Below are positions 7,494-16,030 of a stretch of 32,168 bases of DNA, one piece after another. The DNA is from Bacteroidales bacterium (lineage in GTDB: Bacteria; Bacteroidota; Bacteroidia; Bacteroidales; Muribaculaceae). A program made the translations under genes and the position numbers. The stretch spans positions 57,602 through 89,769 of the forward strand of contig JAAVFK010000018.1 of NCBI GenBank assembly GCA_014800785.1, written 5' to 3'. Each line of letters starts with the position of its first letter. Positions within the stretch are counted from its first letter, which is position 1. Under the pieces are notes generated by a model. That model saw nothing but the letters and a program-made list of their open reading frames with translations, had not been told where the DNA came from and did no database searches.

Positions 7494-8579
7494 ATGAGCG
7501 CTATAATAATCGCCGAAGCAGGAGTGAACCACAACGGGCGGATCGATCTGGCCCGGCGGATGGTTCATGCGGCCAAAGAGGCCGGGGCGGACTACGTCAA
7601 GTTCCAGACGGCCGTTCCGGAACTCGTAATCTCCGAAATCGCCCCTCAGGCGGAATATCAGAAGGAGAACACGGGACGCGTCGAGTCACAGCTCGATATG
7701 TGCCGTCGGATTCATCTGCCCCTCTCGGCCTACGCTGAGCTGAAGGCGCTCTGCGAGGAGGTCGGGATTGGATTTATGTCCACCCCCTTCGACCCCGTCT
7801 CGGTCGACACCCTCGCGGCTCTCGGCCAGGACTGGTTCAAGATCCCTTCGGGCGAGATCACCAATCTCCCCTATCTCCGCCAGGTGGCCTCGAAAGGAAT
7901 CCCGGTGATTCTCTCGACCGGAATGTCTACCCTCGACGAGGTCGAGGATGCCGTCAAAATTCTGACCGGAAGCCATCCGGACTACCCCTCGGAGAGCCGA
8001 CTGACACGCGACGACATAATCGTGCTCCACTGCACGACGCAGTATCCGGCACCTTTCGGTGAGGTGAACCTGAAGGCGATGAAGACAATGGCCGATCGTC
8101 TCGGGGTCCGCACCGGTTATTCGGACCACACGCCCGGAACGGAAGTGGCCGTGGCGGCTGCCGCACTCGGCGCTGCCGTTATCGAGAAGCACTTCACTCT
8201 CTCGCGCCAGCTCGAAGGGCCCGACCACAAGGCGTCGCTCGAACCGCTGGAACTGGCCGATATGATCCGCCAGATCCGCAGCGTCGAGTCTGCTCTCGGC
8301 GACGGCGTCAAGCGCGTCGCGCCGAGCGAGGAGCCCAATATCGAGGTTGCACGCAAGAGCATCGTGGCAGCCCGCGCGATCAGGAAAGGGGAGACGCTTG
8401 ACGAGTCGAACTTAGCTGTCAAGCGTCCCGGGAACGGGCTCTCCCCTATGAAATGGGACTCCGTCTGCGGCACCCGCGCCCTCCGCGACTATGAAGCGGA
8501 CTCTCTGATCGATCCGGCGCAGGCCGAAACTGGATCTGATGATCACCATTCCACACCCTCCACTCACGAAAAACTATAA
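7494..8579 (+). CDS. neuB: Nonulosonate (sialic/legionaminic) acid synthase, NeuB/LegI family
   Basis: The 361-residue protein condenses phosphoenolpyruvate with a six-carbon N-acetylated sugar. The N-terminal TIM-barrel shows IIIAEAGVNHNG (4-15), ADYVKFQT, DWFKIPSGEITNLPYL, ILSTGMST, LHCTTQYP and GYSDHTPG, all hallmarks of the NeuB family; the C-terminal SAF (antifreeze-like) domain begins near RKSIVAARAIRKGETL. The SGEITN variant is shared by LegI- and NeuB-type enzymes, so sialic versus legionaminic product is not decided. The last ~20 residues (GSDDHHSTPSTHEKL) look like a poorly conserved tail. It is 3 nt from the NeuC-like gene. Confidence 0.9.
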   Translation: MSAIIIAEAGVNHNGRIDLARRMVHAAKEAGADYVKFQTAVPELVISEIAPQAEYQKENTGRVESQLDMCRRIHLPLSAYAELKALCEEVGIGFMSTPFDPVSVDTLAALGQDWFKIPSGEITNLPYLRQVASKGIPVILSTGMSTLDEVEDAVKILTGSHPDYPSESRLTRDDIIVLHCTTQYPAPFGEVNLKAMKTMADRLGVRTGYSDHTPGTEVAVAAAALGAAVIEKHFTLSRQLEGPDHKASLEPLELADMIRQIRSVESALGDGVKRVAPSEEPNIEVARKSIVAARAIRKGETLDESNLAVKRPGNGLSPMKWDSVCGTRALRDYEADSLIDPAQAETGSDDHHSTPSTHEKL

Positions 8580-8582
8580 ATT

Positions 8583-9722
8583 ATGATAGCAGTAGCCACT
8601 ACGACACGAGCCGACTGGGGACTTCTTCTCCCCCTGCTCCGCGAGCTCCGCGAACGCGGACATGAACCTGCGGTGATCGCAGCCAACATGCACCTCCTCC
8701 CGGAATACGGCAACACTATTGACGAAATACGCGCCTCGGGCTTCGAACCCGTGGCGAAGGTCCCGGCCAAGAGCGACCCGGCCCGCACGCTCTCGACCAC
8801 CATCGAAGGCTTCACCGACGTTCTGCGCAACCTGAAGCCCGACGCGCTCGTGCTTCTCGGCGACCGCTTCGAAACTCTCGGTGCAGCCTCGGCCGCACTC
8901 CTCGCGGGTGTGCCGATCGTTCACATCGCGGGCGGAACGATCTCGGAGGGGGCCATCGACGACTCGATCCGCCACGCGATCACCAAACTCTCGTCTCTCC
9001 ACCTCGTGGAGACCGAGCAGTGTCGCCACCGCGTGATCCAGATGGGCGAGGATCCTTCGACCGTCTTCACCGTCGGCGCCGCCGGCGTCTGGAACGCGCT
9101 CAACACGAAACTGATGACCCGCGAGGAGCTCGCAAAGAGCCTCGGATGGGTGATTCCGGAGAATTTCATTGTGGCTACGCTTCACCCCTGTACCCGCAGC
9201 GCCACACCCGCTCCGGAGCAGATGGAGAACTTCATCAAAGGCCTCGAACAGTCGCTCAAGGAGTTCCCGGGAATGGGCATCATCTTTACCTTCCCCAACA
9301 ACGACTCCGACCCGAAACCCCTGATTGAGCAGATCAAGGCTTTCGCCTCCCGCCATCCGGGTCAGGTGCTGGCGGTTCCCTCGCTGGGAATGCACCGCTA
9401 TCTGTCGGCTGTGGCTCTATCGAAGGGAGTCGTCGGCAACAGTTCAAGCGGCATCGTGGAGACCGCCTCTCTCGGCGTGCCGACCCTCAACGTCGGTGTT
9501 CGCCAGGAGGGTCGCGAGGCACCCCCGAGTGTACTCAACACTCCGGCCACTCCGCTCGGCGTCTCGATCGGCATCCAGAGCATGATGCGCCCTGTGACCC
9601 AGGAGCAGGCCCGTCTGAAGTTTAACCCATACTTCCGCCACGGAACCCCGAAGCTGATGGCGGATGCGATCCTGAAATTCGACTTCCACGCTTATCCGCG
9701 CAAGAAGTTCTATAACCTCTGA
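8583..9722 (+). CDS. neuC: UDP-sugar hydrolysing 2-epimerase, NeuC/LegG family
   Basis: A 379-residue GT-B-fold enzyme that hydrolyses and epimerises a UDP-N-acetyl sugar (UDP-GlcNAc to ManNAc for NeuC; the 2,4-diacetamido sugar for LegG). Motifs: TTTRADWGLLLPLL at the N-terminus, LVLLGDRFETL, IVHIAGGTISEGAIDDSIRHAITKLS, and the UDP-binding VVGNSSSGIVETASLGVPTLNVG. Full family length. Its stop shares a base with the ATG of the NeuA gene (TGATG), showing tight coupling. If the pathway is legionaminic this is LegG, which would need a 4-amino substrate made by enzymes not in this window. Confidence 0.9.
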   Translation: MIAVATTTRADWGLLLPLLRELRERGHEPAVIAANMHLLPEYGNTIDEIRASGFEPVAKVPAKSDPARTLSTTIEGFTDVLRNLKPDALVLLGDRFETLGAASAALLAGVPIVHIAGGTISEGAIDDSIRHAITKLSSLHLVETEQCRHRVIQMGEDPSTVFTVGAAGVWNALNTKLMTREELAKSLGWVIPENFIVATLHPCTRSATPAPEQMENFIKGLEQSLKEFPGMGIIFTFPNNDSDPKPLIEQIKAFASRHPGQVLAVPSLGMHRYLSAVALSKGVVGNSSSGIVETASLGVPTLNVGVRQEGREAPPSVLNTPATPLGVSIGIQSMMRPVTQEQARLKFNPYFRHGTPKLMADAILKFDFHAYPRKKFYNL

Positions 9723-10414
9723 TGAGAACCCTATTCCTCATAACCGCCCGCGGGGGGAGCAAAGGGATTCCGGGCAAGAACATCAAGCCGCTGGGGGGAC
9801 TACCGCTGATCTGTCACTCGATAGACCAGGCGCGCATGTTTGCCGAGGACCACGACATCTGTCTCTCGACCGACTCGGAGGAGATAGCGGCCGTGGCCGA
9901 GGCCCACGGACTGAGGGTGCCCTTCATGCGTCCCGCGGAGCTCGCGACCGACTCGGCCGGGAGCTACGGCGTGATCATGCACGCGCTCGACTTCTATCGC
10001 GAGCGCGGCGTGGAGTACGACCGGGTGGTACTGCTCCAGCCGACTTCTCCTCTGCGCACGCGCGAGGATATCGCCTCGGCCATCGGCCTCTGGACTCCGG
10101 AGATCGACATGGCCGTCAGTGTGACCGAGGCCAAGGCGAATCCGTACTACGATATTTTCGAGACCGACGCCGAGGGTCTGCTCCACATCTCGAAAGGAGA
10201 GGGCCGATACACCCGCCGGCAGGACGCACCGAAAGTATGGCAGTATAACGGCGCGGTTTATGTGATGAGCGTCCCCGCGCTCAGACGCGGACCGATGGGT
10301 GCGTTCACCCGGATCGTTCCCTCGCCGATGGACTCCACACACTCGGTCGACCTCGACACTCCCCTCGACTGGATGCTCGCCGAAGAACTACTGCGCAGGA
10401 AGGAGAAGGAGTAG
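9722..10414 (+). CDS. neuA: CMP-nonulosonate cytidylyltransferase, NeuA/LegF family
   Basis: The 230-residue enzyme activates the nonulosonate with CTP. Visible motifs: nucleotide-binding ITARGGSKGIPGKNIKPLGG (8-27), LSTDSEEIA, VVLLQPTSPLRTREDI, YTRRQDAPKVWQYNGAVYV and SVDLDTPLDW. These define the NeuA-type cytidylyltransferases. Size is that of the single-domain form, with no added esterase. It ends the compact four-gene string beginning with legB; a MATE gene follows after 69 nt. No glycosyl- or sialyltransferase for using the CMP-sugar is seen in the window. Confidence 0.92.
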   Translation: MRTLFLITARGGSKGIPGKNIKPLGGLPLICHSIDQARMFAEDHDICLSTDSEEIAAVAEAHGLRVPFMRPAELATDSAGSYGVIMHALDFYRERGVEYDRVVLLQPTSPLRTREDIASAIGLWTPEIDMAVSVTEAKANPYYDIFETDAEGLLHISKGEGRYTRRQDAPKVWQYNGAVYVMSVPALRRGPMGAFTRIVPSPMDSTHSVDLDTPLDWMLAEELLRRKEKE

Positions 10415-10483
10415 GCGGCATTTCAAAATGATGGGAAGGAGGATTTTACTCTGTGAAGGAGGAATTTAAAATAACGCACAACT

Positions 10484-11887
10484 ATGGCCGAATCAAAACC
10501 TGATCAGGCGGTGAGGCTCAAGGAGCTTGCTACCGCACCGATATGGAAGATGTTGCTGAAGTATAGCCTTCCGGCTGTCGTGGGCACCGTGGTCATGGCG
10601 CTCTACAACATCATCGACTCGATAGTCATCGGTCACGCGATCGATGACCCTAACGTTGTGGCCGGTATAGCGGTGACGTTTCCGGTCATGAACCTCGCGA
10701 CGGCACTCGGAATGTTGATCGGAGCCGGCGCGGCGACACGCATATCTATCGTGCTGGGTCAGAACGACCACCGGCGCGCCGAGATGATCCTCGGCAACTC
10801 GGTTCAGCTCTCGGTTATTGTCGGTCTGACCTATATCACCCTCTTCGCTATCTTCCTCGACAAGATCCTGGTGCTTTTCGGCGCCTCGCCAAACACACTG
10901 CCATACGCCAAGGAATTTCTGCAGTGGGTGATGCCGGGCATGGTGCTGATGAACCTCACTTTCTCCTACAACAACGTGATGCGCGCCTCGGGTTATCCCC
11001 GAAAAGCGATGTACACCAACTTCATAGGTGCCGGTATGAACGCCTGTCTCGCCCCCCTCTTCCTCTTCGGTTTCAAGTGGGGAATCCGCGGCGCGGCCAT
11101 AGCGACCGACATCTCTATGCTGGTCACGTGCTTCTTCGTGATGTTCCATTTCTTCCAGAAGAAGAGCGACCTGCACTTTGAAAAGGGGACGTTCAAGCTC
11201 AACTGGCCGATCATCCGCTCGGTGCTCTATATCGGTATGGCGCCGTTCCTGATCAACGTGGCGGGATCGATCATCAACGCGATCGTCAACAACTCGCTCC
11301 TGAAATATGGTGGTGACGACGCGATTGCGGCTGTCGTGGTCTTCAACCGTTTCGTGACGGTATTCGTCTTTATCGTGATCGGCATCTGCCAGGGTATGCA
11401 GCCAATCCTGGGCTACAACTACGGTGCACGCAAATATGACCGACTCTTCAAGACGCTGCGACTCGCCGCGACCTGCGCCGTCATTATCACGACCTGCGGA
11501 TCGCTGATCGGAGCTTTCAACCCGACCTCAATCGCCAAGATGTTCATGCGCGACCAGGCACAGATCGATTGTGCCGTCAACTGTCTGCGGATAACGACGA
11601 TGGGCTTCTGGATGGTCGGCTTCCAGATCGTGGCGACCAACTTCTTCCAGTCTCTCGGCTTCGCCGGCAAGGCTGTCTTCCTCTCCCTCACGAGACAGAT
11701 CATCTTCATGATTCCGTGTCTTTTCATCCTCCCCCCGATCTTGCATCTTAACGGCGTCTGGAGCGCGTTCCCGATTAGTGACTTCCTGTCGACGGTCGTG
11801 TCTTCGCTGATGCTCTGGTGGCAGGTTCGCCATATCCGCAACACGCCGGCGCCTCCGGTAGGGCCCGACTCGGAAGCCGGGGTGTGA
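10484..11887 (+). CDS. MATE-family membrane transporter (MepA-like)
   Basis: A 467-residue inner-membrane protein with about 12 hydrophobic segments. The start, PIWKMLLKYSLPAVVGTVVM and ALYNIIDSIVIGHAI, is typical of MATE exporters, as are the pseudo-repeat at about residue 240 (RSVLYIGMAPFLINVAGS) and QGMQPILGYNYGARKYDR. MATE proteins exchange cations for drugs or metabolites. It follows the NeuA gene on the same strand after 69 nt, so co-transcription is possible; a role in exporting a nonulosonate-containing product is speculation and generic drug efflux is as likely. Confidence 0.9.
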   Translation: MAESKPDQAVRLKELATAPIWKMLLKYSLPAVVGTVVMALYNIIDSIVIGHAIDDPNVVAGIAVTFPVMNLATALGMLIGAGAATRISIVLGQNDHRRAEMILGNSVQLSVIVGLTYITLFAIFLDKILVLFGASPNTLPYAKEFLQWVMPGMVLMNLTFSYNNVMRASGYPRKAMYTNFIGAGMNACLAPLFLFGFKWGIRGAAIATDISMLVTCFFVMFHFFQKKSDLHFEKGTFKLNWPIIRSVLYIGMAPFLINVAGSIINAIVNNSLLKYGGDDAIAAVVVFNRFVTVFVFIVIGICQGMQPILGYNYGARKYDRLFKTLRLAATCAVIITTCGSLIGAFNPTSIAKMFMRDQAQIDCAVNCLRITTMGFWMVGFQIVATNFFQSLGFAGKAVFLSLTRQIIFMIPCLFILPPILHLNGVWSAFPISDFLSTVVSSLMLWWQVRHIRNTPAPPVGPDSEAGV

Positions 11888-11947
11888 CGACGGCCTCTCC
11901 GGGCCCTAAAGAATACTTTCAAGCAAATCAATAAACTCCATATAAAA

Positions 11948-14713
11948 GTGGCAGACTACAATCATAAGGAAATCGAACAGCGCTGGCAAAACTACTGGCG
12001 CGACAACGATGTCTACAAAGTGAGCGAAGACTCTTCGCGCAAGAAATTCTATGTGCTCGACATGTTCCCCTACCCCTCGGGTGCGGGCCTTCATGTGGGC
12101 CATCCGCTCGGATATATCGCGAGCGACATCTACTCGCGCTACAAGCGCCAGCAGGGATTCAACGTGCTTCACCCGATGGGCTACGATGCTTACGGCCTCC
12201 CCGCCGAGCAGTATGCGATCCAGACGGGCCAGCATCCGCGCGTGACCACCGAACAGAACATCGCCCGCTATCGCGAGCAGCTCGACAAGATCGGCTTCTC
12301 GTTCGACTGGAGCCGCGAGGTCCGCACCTGCGACCCGGAATATTACCGCTGGACCCAGTGGGCGTTCATGGAGATGTTCAACCACTATTATGACCTCGAA
12401 GTCGGTAAGGCTCTTCCGATCGCCGACCTCGTTTCTCACCTTGAAAAGCACGGCACCGCCGGCCTGCACGCCGCCGAGTCGCGCCATATCGAGCTGACCG
12501 CAGACGAGTGGAACGCCATGAGCGAGAAGGAGCAACGCGAGATACTGATGAACTGGCGTATCGCCTATCAGGGCGAGACGATGGTCAACTGGTGTGCGGA
12601 ACTCGGAACAGTTCTGGCCAATGACGAAGTTTCCGAAGGCCTCAGCGTGCGCGGCGGTTTCCCCGTCGAGCAGAAGCTGATGCGCCAGTGGTGTCTGCGC
12701 GTCTCAGCCTATGCCCCGCGTCTGCTCGACGATCTGAAGCTCGTGGAGTGGAGTGATTCGCTCAAGGAGACCCAGCGCAACTGGATCGGTCGTTCTGAGG
12801 GCGCCGAGATGCGCTTCCCGGTTAAAGATAAGGACTTTGAACTTGAGATCTTCACAACCCGCGCCGACACTGTCTACGGCGTGACCTTCATGGTCCTCGC
12901 CCCCGAGTCCAAATATCTCGACAGCCTCGTGGCTCCCGAACAGCGCGCGGCCGTTGACGCATATCTCGACGAGGTCAAGCACAAGACCGAGCGCGAGCGC
13001 CAGATGGACAAGAAAGTGACCGGCGTCTTCACCGGTTCATACGCCATAAATCCGCTGACCGGCAAGGAGATCCCAATCTGGGTCAGCGATTATGTTCTCG
13101 CCGGCTACGGAACAGGCGCGATCATGGCCGTTCCGGCCCACGACTCGCGCGACTATGCCTTCGCCCGCAAGTTCGATCTGCCGATCGTCCCGCTGATCGA
13201 GGGTGCCGACGTTTCGGAGGAGAGCTATGACGCCAAAGAGGGCATCGTGATCAACTCCTGCGGTCCTGAGCTCGACCTCAACGGACTTCAGGTGAAGGAG
13301 GCGATCGCCCGCACGAAGCAGTTCATCGAGGAGAAGGGAATCGGCCACGTGAAGACCAACTACCGTCTCCGCGACGCGATCTTCTCGCGCCAGCGCTACT
13401 GGGGCGAGCCTTTCCCTGTCTACTACAAGGATGGCGTCGCCTATCTGATGGATGAGTCAGAGCTTCCGCTTGAGCTCCCCGAGATCGACAGCTACAAGCC
13501 GACTCCCGACGGCGAACCCCCGTTGGGCCGCGCCAAGGACTGGAAGACCAAGGAGGGTTACCCGATCGAGCTTTGCACGATGCCCGGCTTCGCCGGCTCG
13601 TCGGCCTACTATCTCCGCTATATGGATCCGCACAATCATGAGGCGCTCGTCAGCCCCGAGGCTGATGAATACTGGCGGCAGGTCGACCTCTATGTCGGCG
13701 GTGCGGAGCACGCCACCGGTCACCTGATCTACTCGCGCTTCTGGAACAAGTTCCTCTTCGACCTCGGCCGCGTCGTCGAGCCGGAGCCTTTCCGCAAGCT
13801 CGTGAACCAGGGCATGATCCAGGGTCGCACGAACTTCGTCTATCGTGTAAAAGGCACGAACACGTTCGTCTCCAAGGGTCTGAAGAAAGATTATGACGTG
13901 ACGCCGATCCGTGTGGACGTCAACATCGTCAGCAACGATATTCTCGACACCGACGCCTTCCGCAAGTGGCGTCCGGAGTTCGCAGACGCCGAGTTTATCC
14001 TTGAAGATGGCAAGTACGTCTGCGGCTACGCTGTCGAGAAGATGTCGAAGTCAATGTTCAATGTGGTGAACCCCGACAATATCGTCGAGCGCTACGGCGC
14101 CGACACTCTACGCCTCTACGAGATGTTCCTCGGCCCTGTGGAGCAGTCGAAACCCTGGGATACGAACGGTATCGACGGTGTGAACCGCTTCCTCAAGAAG
14201 CTCTGGTACCTCTTCGACCGCGCCGATTTCGAGAAGAATCCGAAGATGTCGAAAGAGGAGAGCAAGGCCGTCAACAAGCTCGTGAAGAAGGTCACCCAGG
14301 ACATCGAGAACTTCTCGTTCAACACGTCGGTGGCAGCGTTCATGATCGCGGTCAATGAGCTTCAGGCACTCCCGGCTGTGAGCCGCGAGGGTATGGAAAC
14401 GTTCGCTCGCGTGATCGCTCCCTTCGCCCCCCATATTGCCGAGGAGTTCTGGCACCGTCTCGGAAATGAGGGTTCGGTCGTTGACGCGCAGTGGCCCGCA
14501 TGGGACGAGTCCGCGCTGAAGGAGGACACGGTGAAGTATCCCGTGTCGTTCAACGGCAAGATGCGCTACACGATTGACGCACCGGCCGACGCAGACCGCG
14601 CCGCTGTCGAGGCTCTCGCTCTCTCGGCCGAGGGTGCGGCGAAATGGCTTGACGGCAAGCAGCCGAAGAAGGTGATCGTCGTTCCGGGCAAGATCGTGAA
14701 CGTCGTTGTCTGA
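11948..14713 (+). CDS. leuS: Leucyl-tRNA synthetase
   Basis: The 921-residue protein charges tRNA-Leu in the cytoplasm. Class I signature HVGH at residues 49-52 ([16 protein letters not shown]), the CP1 editing domain with [14 protein letters not shown] and [17 protein letters not shown], and KMSKS at 698-702. Length fits the bacterial family. The start is a GTG at 11948 giving [14 protein letters not shown], which matches the family N-terminus; no upstream ATG fits. It is 60 nt after the MATE gene. A strong hairpin terminator follows the stop at 14785-14815. Confidence 0.97.
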   Translation: MADYNHKEIEQRWQNYWRDNDVYKVSEDSSRKKFYVLDMFPYPSGAGLHVGHPLGYIASDIYSRYKRQQGFNVLHPMGYDAYGLPAEQYAIQTGQHPRVTTEQNIARYREQLDKIGFSFDWSREVRTCDPEYYRWTQWAFMEMFNHYYDLEVGKALPIADLVSHLEKHGTAGLHAAESRHIELTADEWNAMSEKEQREILMNWRIAYQGETMVNWCAELGTVLANDEVSEGLSVRGGFPVEQKLMRQWCLRVSAYAPRLLDDLKLVEWSDSLKETQRNWIGRSEGAEMRFPVKDKDFELEIFTTRADTVYGVTFMVLAPESKYLDSLVAPEQRAAVDAYLDEVKHKTERERQMDKKVTGVFTGSYAINPLTGKEIPIWVSDYVLAGYGTGAIMAVPAHDSRDYAFARKFDLPIVPLIEGADVSEESYDAKEGIVINSCGPELDLNGLQVKEAIARTKQFIEEKGIGHVKTNYRLRDAIFSRQRYWGEPFPVYYKDGVAYLMDESELPLELPEIDSYKPTPDGEPPLGRAKDWKTKEGYPIELCTMPGFAGSSAYYLRYMDPHNHEALVSPEADEYWRQVDLYVGGAEHATGHLIYSRFWNKFLFDLGRVVEPEPFRKLVNQGMIQGRTNFVYRVKGTNTFVSKGLKKDYDVTPIRVDVNIVSNDILDTDAFRKWRPEFADAEFILEDGKYVCGYAVEKMSKSMFNVVNPDNIVERYGADTLRLYEMFLGPVEQSKPWDTNGIDGVNRFLKKLWYLFDRADFEKNPKMSKEESKAVNKLVKKVTQDIENFSFNTSVAAFMIAVNELQALPAVSREGMETFARVIAPFAPHIAEEFWHRLGNEGSVVDAQWPAWDESALKEDTVKYPVSFNGKMRYTIDAPADADRAAVEALALSAEGAAKWLDGKQPKKVIVVPGKIVNVVV

Positions 14714-14784
14714 TCCCGGCTATAGTCCTAACGATATCTTTCTCTTAATCCGGTCTTTTCCGGACTTCATAACCATATAAAACC

Positions 14785-14815
14785 ACGCCCCTGTTCCTCC
14801 TCGGAACGGGGGCGT
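14785..14815 (+). terminator. Rho-independent-like terminator after leuS
   Basis: A 13-bp stem (14785-14797 with 14803-14815, one G-U pair) encloses a 5-nt loop and is followed by TTATA. It separates leuS from the following small membrane-protein gene. Confidence 0.75.
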
Positions 14816-14829
14816 TTATAGCTCTGTTT

Positions 14830-15510
14830 ATGCGTACTTTGATTTGGGTTCTAACCCTTTTCGTGATGATGATTCTGGGTGGGGGCGTCTGGTTCCTGAT
14901 GAACGACAGTCTGGTCAATCCGTGGCTCTTCTGGGGTGTGATCGGATTCGTTTCGATCGCAACGGGTGTAATATTGGGGCGCCGCTGGGAGAAGGTCACT
15001 CATGTGAGCAATTTCGCGGTGAACCTCGCCGTGCACGTTGTTGTGCTCGGACTTTTCCTGGCGTTCGGACTGCTTGTATTGAACTACTCTACGGCCCATT
15101 TGGCCGACGCGCCGCAGACAGACGTAACAGTTGAAAAGAAGTTCACCAAGACGCGCTATCACTCACAAAGATCAGGTCGTCGCACCTATCGGCGCGGCGA
15201 CCCGTATCAGGTTTATTTCATAGGTCTGGATATACCCGACTTTGGGGAGAGGTCGTTTGAGATTCCCCGCTCGATCTATTCATCGGTGCGAACCGGCGAC
15301 ACGGCAACCATCAAAATGGCACGCGGTTGTCTCGGCTTTCCCGTGGTGGACCGTATGTCAGTCAAACCACTCAGACCCAGGATTCACCGGAAGAGCAGAC
15401 GTGAATACCATTCTCCGTATGACTCTATCAGAAGCCGCGTTCTACAAGCCGCGAAAGCTCGGCGACAGTCTTATGGCCGGTCTCACGCATCAGCTCCTGA
15501 CCATCCTTGA
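14830..15510 (+). CDS. Small membrane protein of unknown function
   Basis: I do not recognise the family. The 226-residue frame has three hydrophobic segments (about 4-24, 31-49 and 63-86), then a soluble part with GDPYQVYFIGLDIPDFGERSFEIP and TIKMARGCLGFPVVDRMSVKP, which reads like a small beta domain as in DUF3592-type proteins (not certain). After about residue 180 the sequence turns arginine- and serine-rich (RIHRKSRREY...SYGRSHASAPDHP), looks non-conserved, and its last 83 nt lie over the end of the convergent thioredoxin-like gene. The functional protein may effectively end near VKP; an upstream stop may have been lost. Confidence 0.6.
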   Translation: MRTLIWVLTLFVMMILGGGVWFLMNDSLVNPWLFWGVIGFVSIATGVILGRRWEKVTHVSNFAVNLAVHVVVLGLFLAFGLLVLNYSTAHLADAPQTDVTVEKKFTKTRYHSQRSGRRTYRRGDPYQVYFIGLDIPDFGERSFEIPRSIYSSVRTGDTATIKMARGCLGFPVVDRMSVKPLRPRIHRKSRREYHSPYDSIRSRVLQAAKARRQSYGRSHASAPDHP

Positions 15511-15724
15511 ATAGAATCCAGGTCGGATAATGGAGGATGTTGTACTGATGTTTGAGTCGGTGATCATACGATGCGTCAACGCGGAGCAGATTGATGCGGT
15601 CACCATACTGTGCGCGTAATTCTTCAGCCTCTCTCTTGATTTCGGTCGCATCCTGCTGACCGGCATGCATGAAGACTGCTAACGAAGGGATTCCCTCATT
15701 GATTCTCGATTCAAATGTTTTCAT
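15428..15724 (-). CDS. Thioredoxin-fold protein lacking the CxxC motif
   Basis: The 98-residue protein shows the thioredoxin pattern: a strand PSLAVFMHA, helix, INLLRVDASYDH, then YNILHYPTWILFKDGQEL with the conserved cis-proline, and a final helix. At the place of WCxxC it has HAGQQDAT (residues 20-27), so both redox cysteines are absent and disulfide chemistry is not possible. It may act as a binding or chaperone-like module; function is unknown. The gene is convergent with, and overlaps by 83 nt, the membrane-protein frame before it. A perfect 2 x 19-bp tandem duplication lies directly upstream of its start. Confidence 0.8.
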   Translation of the reverse strand: MKTFESRINEGIPSLAVFMHAGQQDATEIKREAEELRAQYGDRINLLRVDASYDHRLKHQYNILHYPTWILFKDGQELMRETGHKTVAELSRLVERGF

Positions 15725-15732
15725 AATTCACT

Positions 15733-15770
15733 TATTCTGTTTTGTAATTGATATTCTGTTTTGTAATTGA
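15733..15770. repeat. Perfect 2 x 19-bp tandem duplication
   Basis: TATTCTGTTTTGTAATTGA occurs twice head-to-tail (15733-15751, 15752-15770), starting 8 nt upstream of the thioredoxin-like ATG on the minus strand, hence inside its leader or promoter. Confidence 0.95.
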
Positions 15771-15854
15771 AGCGTTTGTTTCCTATTTCCCCTCCACACC
15801 CCTACTCATCTAACGATCGCACCCCCCTGTTGGTTCTCAAAAGTTTCTTTGGTG

Positions 15855-15897
15855 GATTTTGACCATCGAACCATAGGGCCATATTTTTCCTTTGGTG
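15855..15897. repeat. Dispersed intergenic repeat, copy 1
   Basis: A 43-bp segment with the core GAACCATAGGGCCATATTTT recurs at 27192-27234 with only a few differences. CTTTGGTGGAT also flanks it on both sides (15847-15857 and 15890-15900). No coding potential is seen. Confidence 0.85.
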
Positions 15898-15989
15898 GAT
15901 ACAGCAGGCGCAATTGGGGATTACGGGTGACTGGCGACAGCGATGGCGTCTCGCCTGCGCATAAGAGCTCCCGATAGGTGAGTTTTTAG

Positions 15990-16029
15990 TAACTTTGCGG
16001 TTGTAATTAAATTTGCGGTTGTAATTAAA
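15990..16029 (+). promoter_or_regulatory. Promoter of the EamA gene with duplicated -7 core
   Basis: TAACTTTG at 15990-15997 matches TAnnTTTG. An 18-bp unit, TTTGCGGTTGTAATTAAA, is then duplicated perfectly (15994-16011 and 16012-16029), and the junction creates a second match, TAAATTTG at 16008-16015. The ATG follows at 16031. Confidence 0.7.
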
Positions 16030-16030
16030 T

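Larger units (their letters stand above)
15725..16030. other. Repeat-bearing divergent intergenic region
   Basis: This 306-bp gap between divergent genes codes for nothing recognisable. It holds a 19-bp tandem duplication at its left end, one copy of a dispersed intergenic repeat (15855-15897), a possible hairpin pairing GCAGGCG (15904-15910) with CGCCTGC (15952-15958), and a duplicated promoter core at its right end. Confidence 0.7.
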
